A DNA stretch of 30,418 bases from Streptomyces novaecaesareae. GTDB lineage: Bacteria; Actinomycetota; Actinomycetes; Streptomycetales; Streptomycetaceae. The DNA lies in assembly GCF_000716875.1 (NCBI RefSeq), contig NZ_JNWQ01000083.1, positions 1 to 30,418 of the forward strand, read 5' to 3'. This document shows, piece after piece, positions 16,180 to 23,971 of this stretch. Under the pieces are notes generated by a model. It was not told where the DNA came from. It did no database searches and saw nothing but the letters and a program-made list of their open reading frames with translations. Position 1 is the first letter of the stretch. Every line of letters starts with the position of its first letter. Position numbers and translations under genes: made by a program.

Positions 16180-16729
16180 GGTTACCTCCCGGGTGGTGCC
16201 TGCCGACGTCACCTGCGTCGCTGCTCCCGTACTGAGTGTGGCCTGCCCGCTCGCGACTGGCCACAACCTTGCTGAGTTCCCCGGCGTGTCGGGCTTACGC
16301 CCGGTCACGCCGCTGTGGCACGGTTGCCTTTTTGCCACGTCATCGGTCGACGTCGCGTCTGGGTGCCCCGGCCGTCCTCGCACGCGGAGTGTTCGCGACG
16401 GTCCGGGACGGGCGTCGCCGTGCGTGCCCGTTCCGTGGCTCCTCGTCAAGCTGCCGGTGTAGGCGCAGTCGACAAGTCGACCCAAGGCTCAGGCTTTACG
16501 AACAGTACTCCATTCGTGGCATCCGGAGGGGCGGCTCGCCGCTCAAGTCTCCCGCGATTCACGGGAATCTCAAGAGCGCGCGCCCCCAATGGCGGAGCGC
16601 CACCGGATGAACGGTGATCATCTTCACACAATCCGGGAGCGCAGAACCGCATTTTCGTCCCTTGTGTCCTTCTTTGGGCAAGATGGAGTGGCTTGTTCGA
16701 AGAACAGTCGTACGGACCGAGGGATGTGG
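16180..16729. other. 550-base intergenic region between sepH and the membrane protein gene
   Basis: The region must hold the divergent promoters of sepH (leftward) and the membrane protein gene (rightward). It is clearly less G/C-rich from 16480 to 16710 than the rest of the window. I see GTCGACAAGTCGAC near 16470, a minus-strand TACTGT near 16505 without a good -35, and a 13-bp palindrome at 16694-16706. Short open frames here have no ribosome sites or protein-like composition. No RNA gene is recognisable. Confidence 0.6.
16694..16706. promoter_or_regulatory. Palindrome TGTTC-GAA-GAACA
   Basis: A perfect 5-bp inverted repeat with a three-base centre, 24-36 bases upstream of the membrane protein start and therefore in promoter position. 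It does not match the actinobacterial LexA box (CGAAC-N4-GTTCG). The regulator is unknown. Confidence 0.4.
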
Positions 16730-17572
16730 ATGTCGGAGCGGGGGCCCGCCGAGGAGGGCGGCAAGGAGGAGCGCAAGCGGATCGATCTGAGTGTGGCTCA
16801 GGTCGCGGCGAGCGCGCTGGCCGCCGTGGCGGGCGCGTTGTTGGCGTCCGAACTGGGCGTCTACGGAACGATCATGGGCGCCGCGGTGGTGAGCATCGGG
16901 GCCACCACCGGCGGCGCGGTGTTCCAGCACGTCTTCAGGCGGACCGGCGAGCAGCTGCGCGAGGCGGTGGACCGGGGGCCGAACCAGGCCGCGAACACGC
17001 TGCGCCAGGTGCCGGTGGAGACCGGGGAGCCGGCGCCGGCACCGGTGGTCACCGCGGAGTGGAACGAGCCGCAGGTGGTGCGGGCGCGCCGGCGGTGGAC
17101 CTGGAAGACCTACGCGGTGGTGTCCGGGTTGGTGTTCGTGCTGGCGATGACGCCGATCGTGGCGTTCGAACTGGCCACCGGGCAGCCGGTGTCGGCGACG
17201 TTCAAGGGGGAGTCCGGCAACGGCACCTCGTTCGGCGGCTCGGTGGCGCCCAAGCCCTCCCGGCCGCAGGACGCCCCGGCGGAGCGGCCGGCCCCGGGCG
17301 GCACCCGCGGTTCGGACGCCACGCCGTCCGGTGGTGCCTCGGCCCCGGCGACGACGCGGCCGAGCCGGGAGCCGAGCGCCACCCCGAGCACCGGCGCGGG
17401 CACGGCCTCGCCCTCGGCGAGCCCGAGCGCGACCCCGTCGGCCGGCGCCTCCCCGTCGGCGGGCGGCGGGAAGCCCACCGGCGAGGCCACGCCGCAGCCG
17501 TCCGTACCCGGCAACGACCCGGCGAAGGCCACGGTCGCCCCGCCGCCGGCCGCCGAGACCCCGGCGCCTTAA
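16730..17572 (+). CDS. Membrane protein with long Pro/Ser/Thr-rich tail, unknown function
   Basis: A 280-residue protein. After a charged N-terminus (2-18) come two hydrophobic segments forming a hairpin (about 21-43 and 47-68, with a GTIMGAAVVSIGATTGGA turn), a polar loop (70-122), and a third membrane segment (124-148, TYAVVSGLVFVLAMTPIVAF). The rest (150-280) has a GNGTSFGG motif and then a low-complexity Pro/Ala/Ser/Thr tail resembling a cell-wall-spanning stalk. ATG 16730 is chosen because GAGGG (16719-16723) lies six bases upstream; ATG 16724 is too close. Three segments with a cytoplasmic N-terminus would put the tail outside. The TAA stop is shared with the convergent oxidase gene. 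I do not recognise a named family. Confidence 0.85.
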   Translation: MSERGPAEEGGKEERKRIDLSVAQVAASALAAVAGALLASELGVYGTIMGAAVVSIGATTGGAVFQHVFRRTGEQLREAVDRGPNQAANTLRQVPVETGEPAPAPVVTAEWNEPQVVRARRRWTWKTYAVVSGLVFVLAMTPIVAFELATGQPVSATFKGESGNGTSFGGSVAPKPSRPQDAPAERPAPGGTRGSDATPSGGASAPATTRPSREPSATPSTGAGTASPSASPSATPSAGASPSAGGGKPTGEATPQPSVPGNDPAKATVAPPPAAETPAP

Positions 17573-18891
17573 GCGCCCAGTACCCGGCGCAGGTAGTCGT
17601 TGCCGAAGACCCGCTGCGGGTCGACCTCGTCGCGCAGGGCGGTGAACTCGGCGAAGTGCGGATAGACGCCGGCCAGGTACCCGGCGTCGCGGGTGTGCAG
17701 CTTGCCCCAGTGCGGGCGGCCCTGATGGGCGGTCATCAGCTGTTCGACGCCGGTGAAGTAGCCCTGGTCGGCGGTGCCCCGGTAGAGGTGGACGGCGATG
17801 TAGGCGCTGTCCCGGCCGGAGGCGGTGGAGAGCCAGAGGTCGTCGGCGGGGGCGAAGCGCACCTCGACCGGGAAGCTGACCTTCCAGTCGGAGCGTTCGA
17901 TCAGGGCCTTCAGCTCGCGCAGCACCTCGCCGACGGCCGCGCGCGGCACCGCGTACTCCATCTCCACGAAGCGGACCTTGCGCGGGCTGGTGAACACCTT
18001 GTACGCGGTGTCGGTGTAGCTGCGGTCGGACCAGGCGCGGCTGGCCAGCGCGGCGATCGAGGGGATGGAGCCGGGGAAGCGCCGGCCGACCCGGCAGGCG
18101 CCCTCCCAGACGGTGTTGGAGAGGAAGTCGTCCTCCAGCCACTCCTTGAACCGGGGCAGCGGGGCGGCCGGGCCCTGGCTGCGGTTGTTGCGCTTGGTGG
18201 AGCAGCGGTCCGTGTGCGGGAACCAGTAGAACTCGAAGTGCTCGTTGACGGCGGTGAGGTCGTCGAGCCGCTCCAGCACCTCGTCGAAGGCCATCGGCTG
18301 CTCGTGGGCGGTGAGCAGGAAGGCCGGTTCGACGCCGAAGGTGAGTGCGGTGATCACGCCGAGGGCGCCGAGGCCGAGCCGGGCGCCCTGGAACAGCCGG
18401 GGGTTCTCGGTGGGGGAGCAGCGCCGGACGGTGCCGTCGGCGAGGACGATCTCCAGGGCGCGGATCTGGGCGGCGAGCGAGCCGGAGTCGCGGCCGGTGC
18501 CGTGGGTGCCAGTGCTGGTGGCGCCGGCGACGGTCTGGACCTCGATGTCGCCCATGTTGGTGAGGGAGAGGCCCTCGGCGGCGAGGATCCGGTTGAGCCG
18601 GTGCAGCGGGAGGCCGGACTCGACGGTGATGGTGCCGGCCGCGCGGTCGATCTCGCGGACGGCGGTGAGGGCGTGCGGGCGGATCTGGACGCCGTCGCCG
18701 GCGGAGGCGATGGCGGTGAAGGAGTGGCCGGAGCCGACGGCCTTGACGGTGCGGCCCTGTTCGGCGGCGCGCAGGATCTCCTTGGCCAGTTCCTCCGCGG
18801 TGCCGGGGGCGGCGGCCCGGGCCGGCTCGGCGCTCTGGTTACCGGCCCAGTTGGTCCACCGGGTGCGGGTCGCGGTACTGGCCTGGGGCAT
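17569..18891 (-). CDS. FAD-linked oxidase, D-arabinono-1,4-lactone oxidase/alditol oxidase family
   Basis: A 440-residue vanillyl-alcohol-oxidase-superfamily flavoprotein. The FAD-binding domain (about 25-200) has AVGSGHSF with His56, the position that carries covalently bound FAD in related aldonolactone and alditol oxidases, and TSTGTHGTG (about 131-139). The C-terminal ALO domain ends with HWGKLHT and DPQRVFGNDYLRRVLG, typical of sugar-lactone oxidases. It probably oxidises an alditol or aldonolactone, giving H2O2; the exact substrate is unknown. ATG 18891 has AGGAGG (18899-18904) seven bases upstream. It lies downstream of the MFS gene in the same direction, but a strong hairpin separates them. 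Confidence 0.9.
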   Translation of the reverse strand: MPQASTATRTRWTNWAGNQSAEPARAAAPGTAEELAKEILRAAEQGRTVKAVGSGHSFTAIASAGDGVQIRPHALTAVREIDRAAGTITVESGLPLHRLNRILAAEGLSLTNMGDIEVQTVAGATSTGTHGTGRDSGSLAAQIRALEIVLADGTVRRCSPTENPRLFQGARLGLGALGVITALTFGVEPAFLLTAHEQPMAFDEVLERLDDLTAVNEHFEFYWFPHTDRCSTKRNNRSQGPAAPLPRFKEWLEDDFLSNTVWEGACRVGRRFPGSIPSIAALASRAWSDRSYTDTAYKVFTSPRKVRFVEMEYAVPRAAVGEVLRELKALIERSDWKVSFPVEVRFAPADDLWLSTASGRDSAYIAVHLYRGTADQGYFTGVEQLMTAHQGRPHWGKLHTRDAGYLAGVYPHFAEFTALRDEVDPQRVFGNDYLRRVLGA

Positions 18892-18941
18892 TGCGCTGCC
18901 TCCTGCTCGGTGGCCGAACGGGTCGGCGCGGTCCGGGCAGG

Positions 18942-18971
18942 CTCTCGCCCTACCCGTGGGTAGGGCGAGAG
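18942..18971. promoter_or_regulatory. Long palindrome CTCTCGCCCTACCC-GT-GGGTAGGGCGAGAG
   Basis: A perfect 14-bp inverted repeat around GT, 10 bases past the MFS stop and 50 bases upstream of the oxidase ATG. It would fold into a 13-bp stem with a CGTG loop and may end MFS transcription. However its core, CCTACCC-N2-GGGTAGG, recurs at 28138-28153 over the -10 region of another gene, so it may instead be an operator. Both roles are possible. Confidence 0.6.
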
Positions 18972-18981
18972 GTTAGTCAGT

Positions 18982-20238
18982 TCACCGGTCGGCGTCTACG
19001 GGTCGTCCGGCCTCTTCGGCGGGCTCGTTCGCGGCGACTCCGGCGCGCAGGCGGCCGAGCCCGGTCAGCGCGACGAGCACCCCGAGGGCGCCGGCGGTCA
19101 GCGGGACCCAGTAGCCCGCCGAGGCGCCGGAGGCGTCGACCACCCAGCCGCCGATCGAGGAGCCGAAGGCCACGCCGAGGGCGAGCCCGGTGGTGGTCCA
19201 GGCCATCCCCTCGGTGAGCTTCGCGGCCGGGACGAGCCGTTCGACCAGGGCCATCGCGGAGATCAGGGTGGGGGAGATGGCGACGCCGGCGACCAGCAGG
19301 GCGGCGCCGGCCGCGATCAGCCCGCCGACGCCGTGCACGGTGGAGGCGACGAGCAGGATGGGGATCATGCTGAGCGCCATCATCACCACGCCGACGAAGA
19401 AGCGGGTGGACAGCGGGCTCCTGGGCTTGAGCGTTCCGTAGACGACGCCGGCCAGGCCGGAGCCGAACGCCCAGACGGCGAGGACGACGCTGGAGAGCCC
19501 CTTGTGCCCCTGGGCGTCGGCGAAGGCCACGGTGACGATCTCGACCGAGCCGAAGATCGCGCCGGTGGCGACGAAGGTCAGCACCAGCACGACCAGGCCG
19601 CCGTTGAGGATGGCGCTGCCCCCGCCGTGGGCGGAGGCCGGATGGACCGGCGGCTCGGTGCGGCGCTGGGCGGTGAACAGGGCGATGCCGACGGCGAGTG
19701 CGAGGACGGCCACCAGGACGCCGGACTCGGGGAAGACGTTGGTGGCCAGGCCGATGGCGAGGATCGGGCCGACGATGAAGCAGACCTCGTCGACGACGGC
19801 CTCGAAGGAGTACGCCGTGTGCAGCTTGGCGGCGTCGTCGCGGTAGAGGTGGGCCCAGCGGGCGCGGACCATGGCGCCGGCGCTTGGCATGACGCCGAGG
19901 CCGACGGCGAAGAGGAAGAGGGTCCAGGACGGCGCGTGGAAGTGGGCGCAGAGCAGGAGTCCGGTCGCGGCGGCGAGGGTGAGCGCGGTGGCCGGGAGGG
20001 CGATGCGGCGCTGCCCGCGGCGGTCGACCAGCCAGGAGACCCCCGGGCCGAGTGCCGCGGCGGCGACGGCCATCGTCGCCGAGACCGCGCCCGCCAGCCC
20101 GTACGACCCCGTCAGCTGGGAGAGCATCGTCACGATGCCGATGCCGGCCATGGAGATCGGCAGCCGGGCTATGAACCCGGCGGAGGAGAAGGCCAGGGTG
20201 CCGGGGGCGGCGAATATCCGGCGGTAGCTGGACAGCAC
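18982..20238 (-). CDS. MFS transporter
   Basis: A 418-residue integral membrane transporter with twelve likely transmembrane segments and the loop 2-3 motif SWLVDRRGQRR typical of the major facilitator superfamily. Both halves (about 1-195 and 205-418) are similar in layout. The sequence does not reveal the substrate; this subgroup is often annotated as drug/metabolite efflux. GTG 20238 is chosen because CTCC at 20246-20249 (GGAG on the coding strand) lies seven bases upstream; a TTG at 20265 in frame lacks a site. It is divergent from ferrochelatase; TTGACC (minus strand, 20275-20270) is a possible -35. Confidence 0.9.
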   Translation of the reverse strand: MLSSYRRIFAAPGTLAFSSAGFIARLPISMAGIGIVTMLSQLTGSYGLAGAVSATMAVAAAALGPGVSWLVDRRGQRRIALPATALTLAAATGLLLCAHFHAPSWTLFLFAVGLGVMPSAGAMVRARWAHLYRDDAAKLHTAYSFEAVVDEVCFIVGPILAIGLATNVFPESGVLVAVLALAVGIALFTAQRRTEPPVHPASAHGGGSAILNGGLVVLVLTFVATGAIFGSVEIVTVAFADAQGHKGLSSVVLAVWAFGSGLAGVVYGTLKPRSPLSTRFFVGVVMMALSMIPILLVASTVHGVGGLIAAGAALLVAGVAISPTLISAMALVERLVPAAKLTEGMAWTTTGLALGVAFGSSIGGWVVDASGASAGYWVPLTAGALGVLVALTGLGRLRAGVAANEPAEEAGRPVDADR

Positions 20239-20353
20239 GGGGGATCTCCGTGGGGTAAGGAACAAGACTGGTCAACACAGCTTACGTACGTTGGCAAACG
20301 GTATTTTCCGGACGCCGACGCGGCCCCGCCGACGGCGCCCGGCCCCTCAGTGG

Positions 20354-20369
20354 CAGGATCGGTGCCATG
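20354..20369 (+). promoter_or_regulatory. Possible leaderless promoter of ferrochelatase
   Basis: CAGGAT (20354-20359) lies seven bases before ATG 20367 and no ribosome binding site is present. This spacing puts the transcription start at the A of ATG. The -35 region (about 20330) is not canonical. Confidence 0.4.
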
Positions 20370-21524
20370 TCCGACGCGCGCAAACCCTCCCCCTCCGGCG
20401 CCGCCCCGGCAGCGCCCCAGCCGTACGACGCCCTGCTGCTGCTCTCCTTCGGCGGGCCCGAGGGCCCCGAGGACGTGGTGCCGTTCCTGGAGAACGTCAC
20501 CCGCGGCCGCGGGATCCCCAAGGAGCGGCTGAAGGAGGTGGGCAAGCACTACTTCCTGTTCGGCGGGGTCAGTCCGATCAACGAGCAGAACCGCGAGCTG
20601 CTCGCCGCGCTGCGCAAGGACTTCGCCGACCACGGGCTGGACCTGCCGGTGTACTGGGGCAACCGGAACTGGGCGCCCTACCTGGTCGACACCCTGCGGG
20701 AGATGGCCGCCGACGGCCACCGCCGGATCGCCGTGCTCGCCACCAGCGCCTACGCCGGCTACTCGGGCTGCCGCCAGTACCGGGAGAACCTCGCCGACGC
20801 GCTGGCCGCCCTCGCCGAGGAGGGCGGGCCCGCCCTGCGGGTCGACAAGCTGCGGCACTTCTACAACCACCCCGGCTTCGTCGAGCCGGTGATCGACGCC
20901 ACCGAGGCCGCGCTGGCCGAGCTGCCCGAGGCCGTCCGGGCCGGCGCCCGGCTGGCGTTCACCACCCACTCCATCCCGGACGCCATGGCCGAGACCTCCG
21001 GCGCCCCGGACGACCCGGCCCGCGGCACGCCGGGCGGCGCCTACGTCGCCCAGCACCTGGACGTGGCCCGGCTGATCGCCGCGGCCCTCGCGGAGCGCAC
21101 CGGCGTCGCGGACCGGCCCTGGGAGCTGGTGTTCCAGAGCCGCAGCGGCGCCCCGCACATCCCGTGGCTGGAACCCGACATCTGCGACCACCTGGAGGCC
21201 CAGCACGCCGACGGCGCGCCCGCCGTGGTGATGGTCCCGATCGGCTTCGTCTCCGACCACATGGAGGTCAAGTACGACCTCGACACCGAGGCCGCCGCCA
21301 AGGCCGCCGAGCTCGGGCTGCCGGTGGCCCGCGCCGCCACCGTCGGCGCCGACCCCCGGTTCACCGCCGCCGTGCGCGAGCTGCTCCTGGAACGGGCCGC
21401 CACCGAGCGCGGCGAGGGCGTGGCCCGCTGCGCCCTGGGCACGCTCGGCCCCAGCCACGATGTGTGCGCGGTGGCCTGCTGCCCCAACCCGCGCGCCCCG
21501 CGCCCGGCCGCCGCCGAGCGCTGA
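20367..21524 (+). CDS. hemH: Ferrochelatase, probably coproporphyrin ferrochelatase
   Basis: A 385-residue enzyme that inserts iron into a porphyrin. Actinobacteria use the coproporphyrin-dependent heme route, so CpfC is the likely activity. The metal-site histidine is His201 in TTHSIP, and the acidic partner is Glu300 in [11 protein letters not shown]. Cys135 in [10 protein letters not shown] and the C-terminal cysteines Cys355, Cys367, Cys371 and Cys372 resemble the [2Fe-2S] ligand set of mycobacterial ferrochelatase. The N-terminus has a Pro/Ala-rich extension of about 18 residues. It lies 32 bases upstream of the inositol-monophosphatase-family gene and is probably co-transcribed with it. 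Confidence 0.94.
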   Translation: MSDARKPSPSGAAPAAPQPYDALLLLSFGGPEGPEDVVPFLENVTRGRGIPKERLKEVGKHYFLFGGVSPINEQNRELLAALRKDFADHGLDLPVYWGNRNWAPYLVDTLREMAADGHRRIAVLATSAYAGYSGCRQYRENLADALAALAEEGGPALRVDKLRHFYNHPGFVEPVIDATEAALAELPEAVRAGARLAFTTHSIPDAMAETSGAPDDPARGTPGGAYVAQHLDVARLIAAALAERTGVADRPWELVFQSRSGAPHIPWLEPDICDHLEAQHADGAPAVVMVPIGFVSDHMEVKYDLDTEAAAKAAELGLPVARAATVGADPRFTAAVRELLLERAATERGEGVARCALGTLGPSHDVCAVACCPNPRAPRPAAAER

Positions 21525-21556
21525 CCGCCCGTCCCACCGTTCCGGAGGAGAATCCC

Positions 21557-22375
21557 GTGCCCACCCCTGCCCTGCCCGACGACCGGCTCCTCGACGACCT
21601 GCTGGAGGTCGCCCTGGACGCGGCCCGGCAGGCCGGCGCCCTGCTGCGCGACGGCCGCCCCGCCGACCTCGGCGTGGCCGGCACCAAGAGCAGCCCGGTC
21701 GACGTGGTCACCGAGATGGACCTCGCCTCCGAGAAGCTCGTCCTGGAGCTGATCACCGACCGCCGCCCGACCGACGGCTACCTCGGTGAGGAGGGTGCCG
21801 AGCGGACCGGCAGCAGCGGGGTGCGCTGGGTGGTGGACCCGCTCGACGGCACGGTGAACTACCTCTACGGGCTGCCCTCCTGGGCGGTCAGCGTGGCCGC
21901 CGAGGTGGACGGCCGGGCGGTCGTCGGCGTGGTGTACGCCCCGGCGCGCGAGGAGCTGTTCCACGCCGTCCTGGGGCGCGGCGCCCGGCTGAACGGCCGG
22001 CCGCTCTCCGCCCGCCCGGCCCCGCCGTGGGGCCAGGCGCTGATCGCCACCGGCTTCAACTACGTCCAGCCGGTACGGGTGCGCCAGGCCGAGGTGCTGC
22101 TGGCCCTGATGCCCGAGGTGCGGGACATCCGCCGGGGCGGGGCCGCCGCGGTGGACCTGTGCGACCTCGCCGCCGGGCGGCTGGACGGTTACTACGAGCG
22201 CGGCCTCGCCCCCTGGGACCGCGCGGCCGGCTGCCTGATCGCGGCCGAGGCCGGCGCCCTGGTCGGCGGCCGCCCCGGGCACGGCCCGGACGGCGAGCTC
22301 ACCGTGGCCGCCGCCCCGGGGGTCTACGCGCCGCTGCAGGAGCGCCTGGCCGCGCTGCGCGCCTGGGCGGACTGA
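21557..22375 (+). CDS. Inositol monophosphatase family protein
   Basis: A 272-residue Mg-dependent phosphatase of the IMPase/FIG superfamily. Motifs seen: the first acidic ligand pair in YLGEEGAE (Glu78/Glu79), WVVDPLDGTVNY with Asp94 and Asp97, and the late aspartate in PWDRAAG. Possible substrates include inositol-1-phosphate, histidinol phosphate or fructose-1,6-bisphosphate; the sequence alone does not decide. GTG 21557 follows GGAGGAG (21544-21550) at six bases. It is the second gene of the ferrochelatase unit and ends before two strong hairpins. Confidence 0.9.
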   Translation: MPTPALPDDRLLDDLLEVALDAARQAGALLRDGRPADLGVAGTKSSPVDVVTEMDLASEKLVLELITDRRPTDGYLGEEGAERTGSSGVRWVVDPLDGTVNYLYGLPSWAVSVAAEVDGRAVVGVVYAPAREELFHAVLGRGARLNGRPLSARPAPPWGQALIATGFNYVQPVRVRQAEVLLALMPEVRDIRRGGAAAVDLCDLAAGRLDGYYERGLAPWDRAAGCLIAAEAGALVGGRPGHGPDGELTVAAAPGVYAPLQERLAALRAWAD

Positions 22376-22433
22376 CCCCTTCCGGTCGGACTGCCCGGTT
22401 CCGGGTGGACTGCCAAGTTCCGAGTGGAACGAC

Positions 22434-22469
22434 CCCTTCCGGGCGGCCGGATCCGGCCGCCCGGAAGGG
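22434..22469. terminator. 36-base perfect palindrome (terminator)
   Basis: Bases 22434-22451 are the exact reverse complement of 22452-22469, centred on a GGATCC. As RNA it forms a long stem with a tiny loop on either strand. It lies between the convergent IMPase-family and 61-residue genes, the expected place for a bidirectional terminator. Confidence 0.7.
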
Positions 22470-22486
22470 CCCCGGGCATGCGAAGA

Positions 22487-22522
22487 GCCCTGGCATACGG
22501 GGGATGCCAGGGCCTGGGTTTT
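22487..22522 (+). terminator. Intrinsic terminator with T tract
   Basis: GCCCTGGCAT (22487-22496) pairs perfectly with ATGCCAGGGC (22504-22513) over a seven-base loop. It is followed by CTGGG and TTTT (22519-22522). An outer TGCGAA/TTCGCA pairing can lengthen the stem. This is the more classic terminator for the ferrochelatase unit, behind the palindrome at 22434. Confidence 0.7.
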
Positions 22523-22587
22523 CGCACGGCCCCCGCAGGGCCGCTGGTGCCGGAGTTCCGGCGACGGGTCGGTGGTGTCGAGACGGG

Positions 22588-22773
22588 TCAGGCAGCGGTG
22601 CGGTGGCGCTCCAGCACCGTGTCCACGCCGTGCTCGGCGGCGAGTCGGCGGAGGTCGTCCAGCTCGGACTGCTCCACCTCGGCGAGGAACTCGTCCCCGG
22701 CCTCGATCGCGCGGTGCAGGTCCTGCTCGGCGTTGGCTATGCGCTGCAGGATTCCGGCCTTGAAGGCGTCCAT
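22588..22773 (-). CDS. Small helical protein, 61 residues, unknown function
   Basis: A 61-residue protein beginning MDAFKAGILQRIANAEQDL and ending DTVLERHRTAA. It is almost entirely charged/heptad-like helix, acidic in the middle (EAGDEFLAEVEQSELDD) and with no cysteine or membrane segment. The ATG at 22773 has AAGGGGG (22779-22785 on the minus strand) five bases upstream, a strong site that supports a real gene despite the length. It is divergent from cutR with 442 bases between. I do not recognise a family; a small coiled-coil partner protein is a guess. Confidence 0.75.
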   Translation of the reverse strand: MDAFKAGILQRIANAEQDLHRAIEAGDEFLAEVEQSELDDLRRLAAEHGVDTVLERHRTAA

Positions 22774-23215
22774 ACGGGCCCCCTTACTGTGTCGGACGTG
22801 CACGGTCGTGCGCTCTCCGCCCTGAGGAGGTACCGCCGGTGAAAGCGCCCCGGCCGGCAGGTGGTGGCTCTCCGGTCGGGCGCGGAGACGGCCTTCGGCC
22901 GCTCCCGGTGATGTCCCAGCCCCAGGGCCGGCGCGGATGAACGCACGGCGGGTGGGTGCGATCGGCCGAGGGCCAGATCGCGGGTGTGCAGCTGTCCTCC
23001 CCCCGGAGGTGGGCGGGAAACCTCCCTGCGGAAGAAAGTTGCCCGTGTCACAGTCCAAGCGGAGTGGTCCTGATACGAACAGTCACCGTCGCGGCCCCCG
23101 GCCCCGTGCCCGAGGGGCAGCTTATCGCTGCTTTACCGCGGGACCAGGCAGGATGGGGGCACCGTCGGAGCCGTGCGTCCGCTTCCGGGGCCGGCCTGGA
23201 GAAGGGACAACGACC
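22774..23215. other. 442-base divergent intergenic region upstream of cutR
   Basis: It contains the promoters of the 61-residue gene (leftward) and cutR (rightward). CAGGAT at 23149-23154 and TGATAC at 23072-23077 are possible -10 elements for cutR, without convincing -35 boxes. Short frames read through here but lack ribosome sites. A possible small RNA cannot be judged from sequence alone. Confidence 0.5.
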
Positions 23216-23869
23216 GTGCGGGTTCTCGTCGTCGAGGACGAGCAGCTGCTCGCCGAGGCCGTAGCGACCGGCCTGCGCCGCGAGGCGATGGCCGTCGACG
23301 TGGTGTACGACGGGGAGGCCGCGCTCCAGCGCATCGCGGTCAACGACTACGACGTGGTGGTCCTGGACCGCGACCTCCCGCTGGTCCACGGCGACGACGT
23401 CTGCCGCAAGGTGGTCGAGCAGGGCCTGGCGACCCGGGTGATCATGCTGACCGCCTCCGGCGACATCAGCGACCGGGTCGAGGGCCTGGAGATCGGCGCG
23501 GACGACTACCTTCCGAAGCCGTTCGCCTTCAGCGAACTCGTCGCCCGGGTAAGGGCGCTGGGCCGCCGCGCGACCATCCCGCTGCCCCCGGTGCTGGAAC
23601 GCGCCGGCATCTCGCTCGACCCCGGCCGGCGCGAGGTGATCCGCGACGGACGCACCGTCCAGCTCGCCCCCAAGGAGTTCGCCGTTCTGGAGGTGCTGAT
23701 GCGGGCCGGCGGCGCCGTCGTCTCCGCCGAGCAGCTCCTGGAGAAGGCCTGGGACGAGCACACCGACCCGTTCACCAACGTCGTGCGCGTCACCGTGATG
23801 ACGCTGCGCCGCAAGCTCGGCGACCCGCCGGTGATCGTCACCGTGCCGGGCTCCGGCTACCGGATCTGA
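23216..23869 (+). CDS. cutR: Response regulator CutR (OmpR family)
   Basis: A 217-residue two-component regulator. The receiver domain (1-115) has the acidic pair near Glu7-Asp8, the phosphoacceptor Asp51 in VVLDRDLP, Thr79 and Lys101 in YLPKPF. The winged-helix DNA-binding domain (about 125-217) ends VTVPGSGYRI. Length and sequence agree closely with my memory of Streptomyces CutR, known for its effect on actinorhodin production and copper-related phenotypes. GTG 23216 has GAAGGGA about eight bases upstream. cutS follows 102 bases later. Confidence 0.93.
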   Translation: MRVLVVEDEQLLAEAVATGLRREAMAVDVVYDGEAALQRIAVNDYDVVVLDRDLPLVHGDDVCRKVVEQGLATRVIMLTASGDISDRVEGLEIGADDYLPKPFAFSELVARVRALGRRATIPLPPVLERAGISLDPGRREVIRDGRTVQLAPKEFAVLEVLMRAGGAVVSAEQLLEKAWDEHTDPFTNVVRVTVMTLRRKLGDPPVIVTVPGSGYRI

Positions 23870-23971
23870 CCACCGGAATCCGCCACGGATTCCCCATTCG
23901 AAGAGGGGCCCGCCCCCCAGGGACTCCACCACCCCGCGCCCGCCCCCGGCGGTCGCCCCGAGAGGACGATC

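Noticed and set aside
16391..16480. bldA-type TTA codons in the genes
   Set aside because: In the frames I checked by eye I did not find an in-frame TTA codon; TTA strings seen were out of frame or on the opposite strand. This was not an exhaustive count.
16446..16652. 68-codon minus-strand frame upstream of sepH
   Set aside because: No ribosome site and no protein-like features; it lies in the A/T-richer divergent promoter region.
16694..16706. LexA/SOS box at TGTTCGAAGAACA
   Set aside because: The actinobacterial SOS box is CGAAC-N4-GTTCG; here the half-sites are in the opposite order, so only a generic palindrome is claimed.
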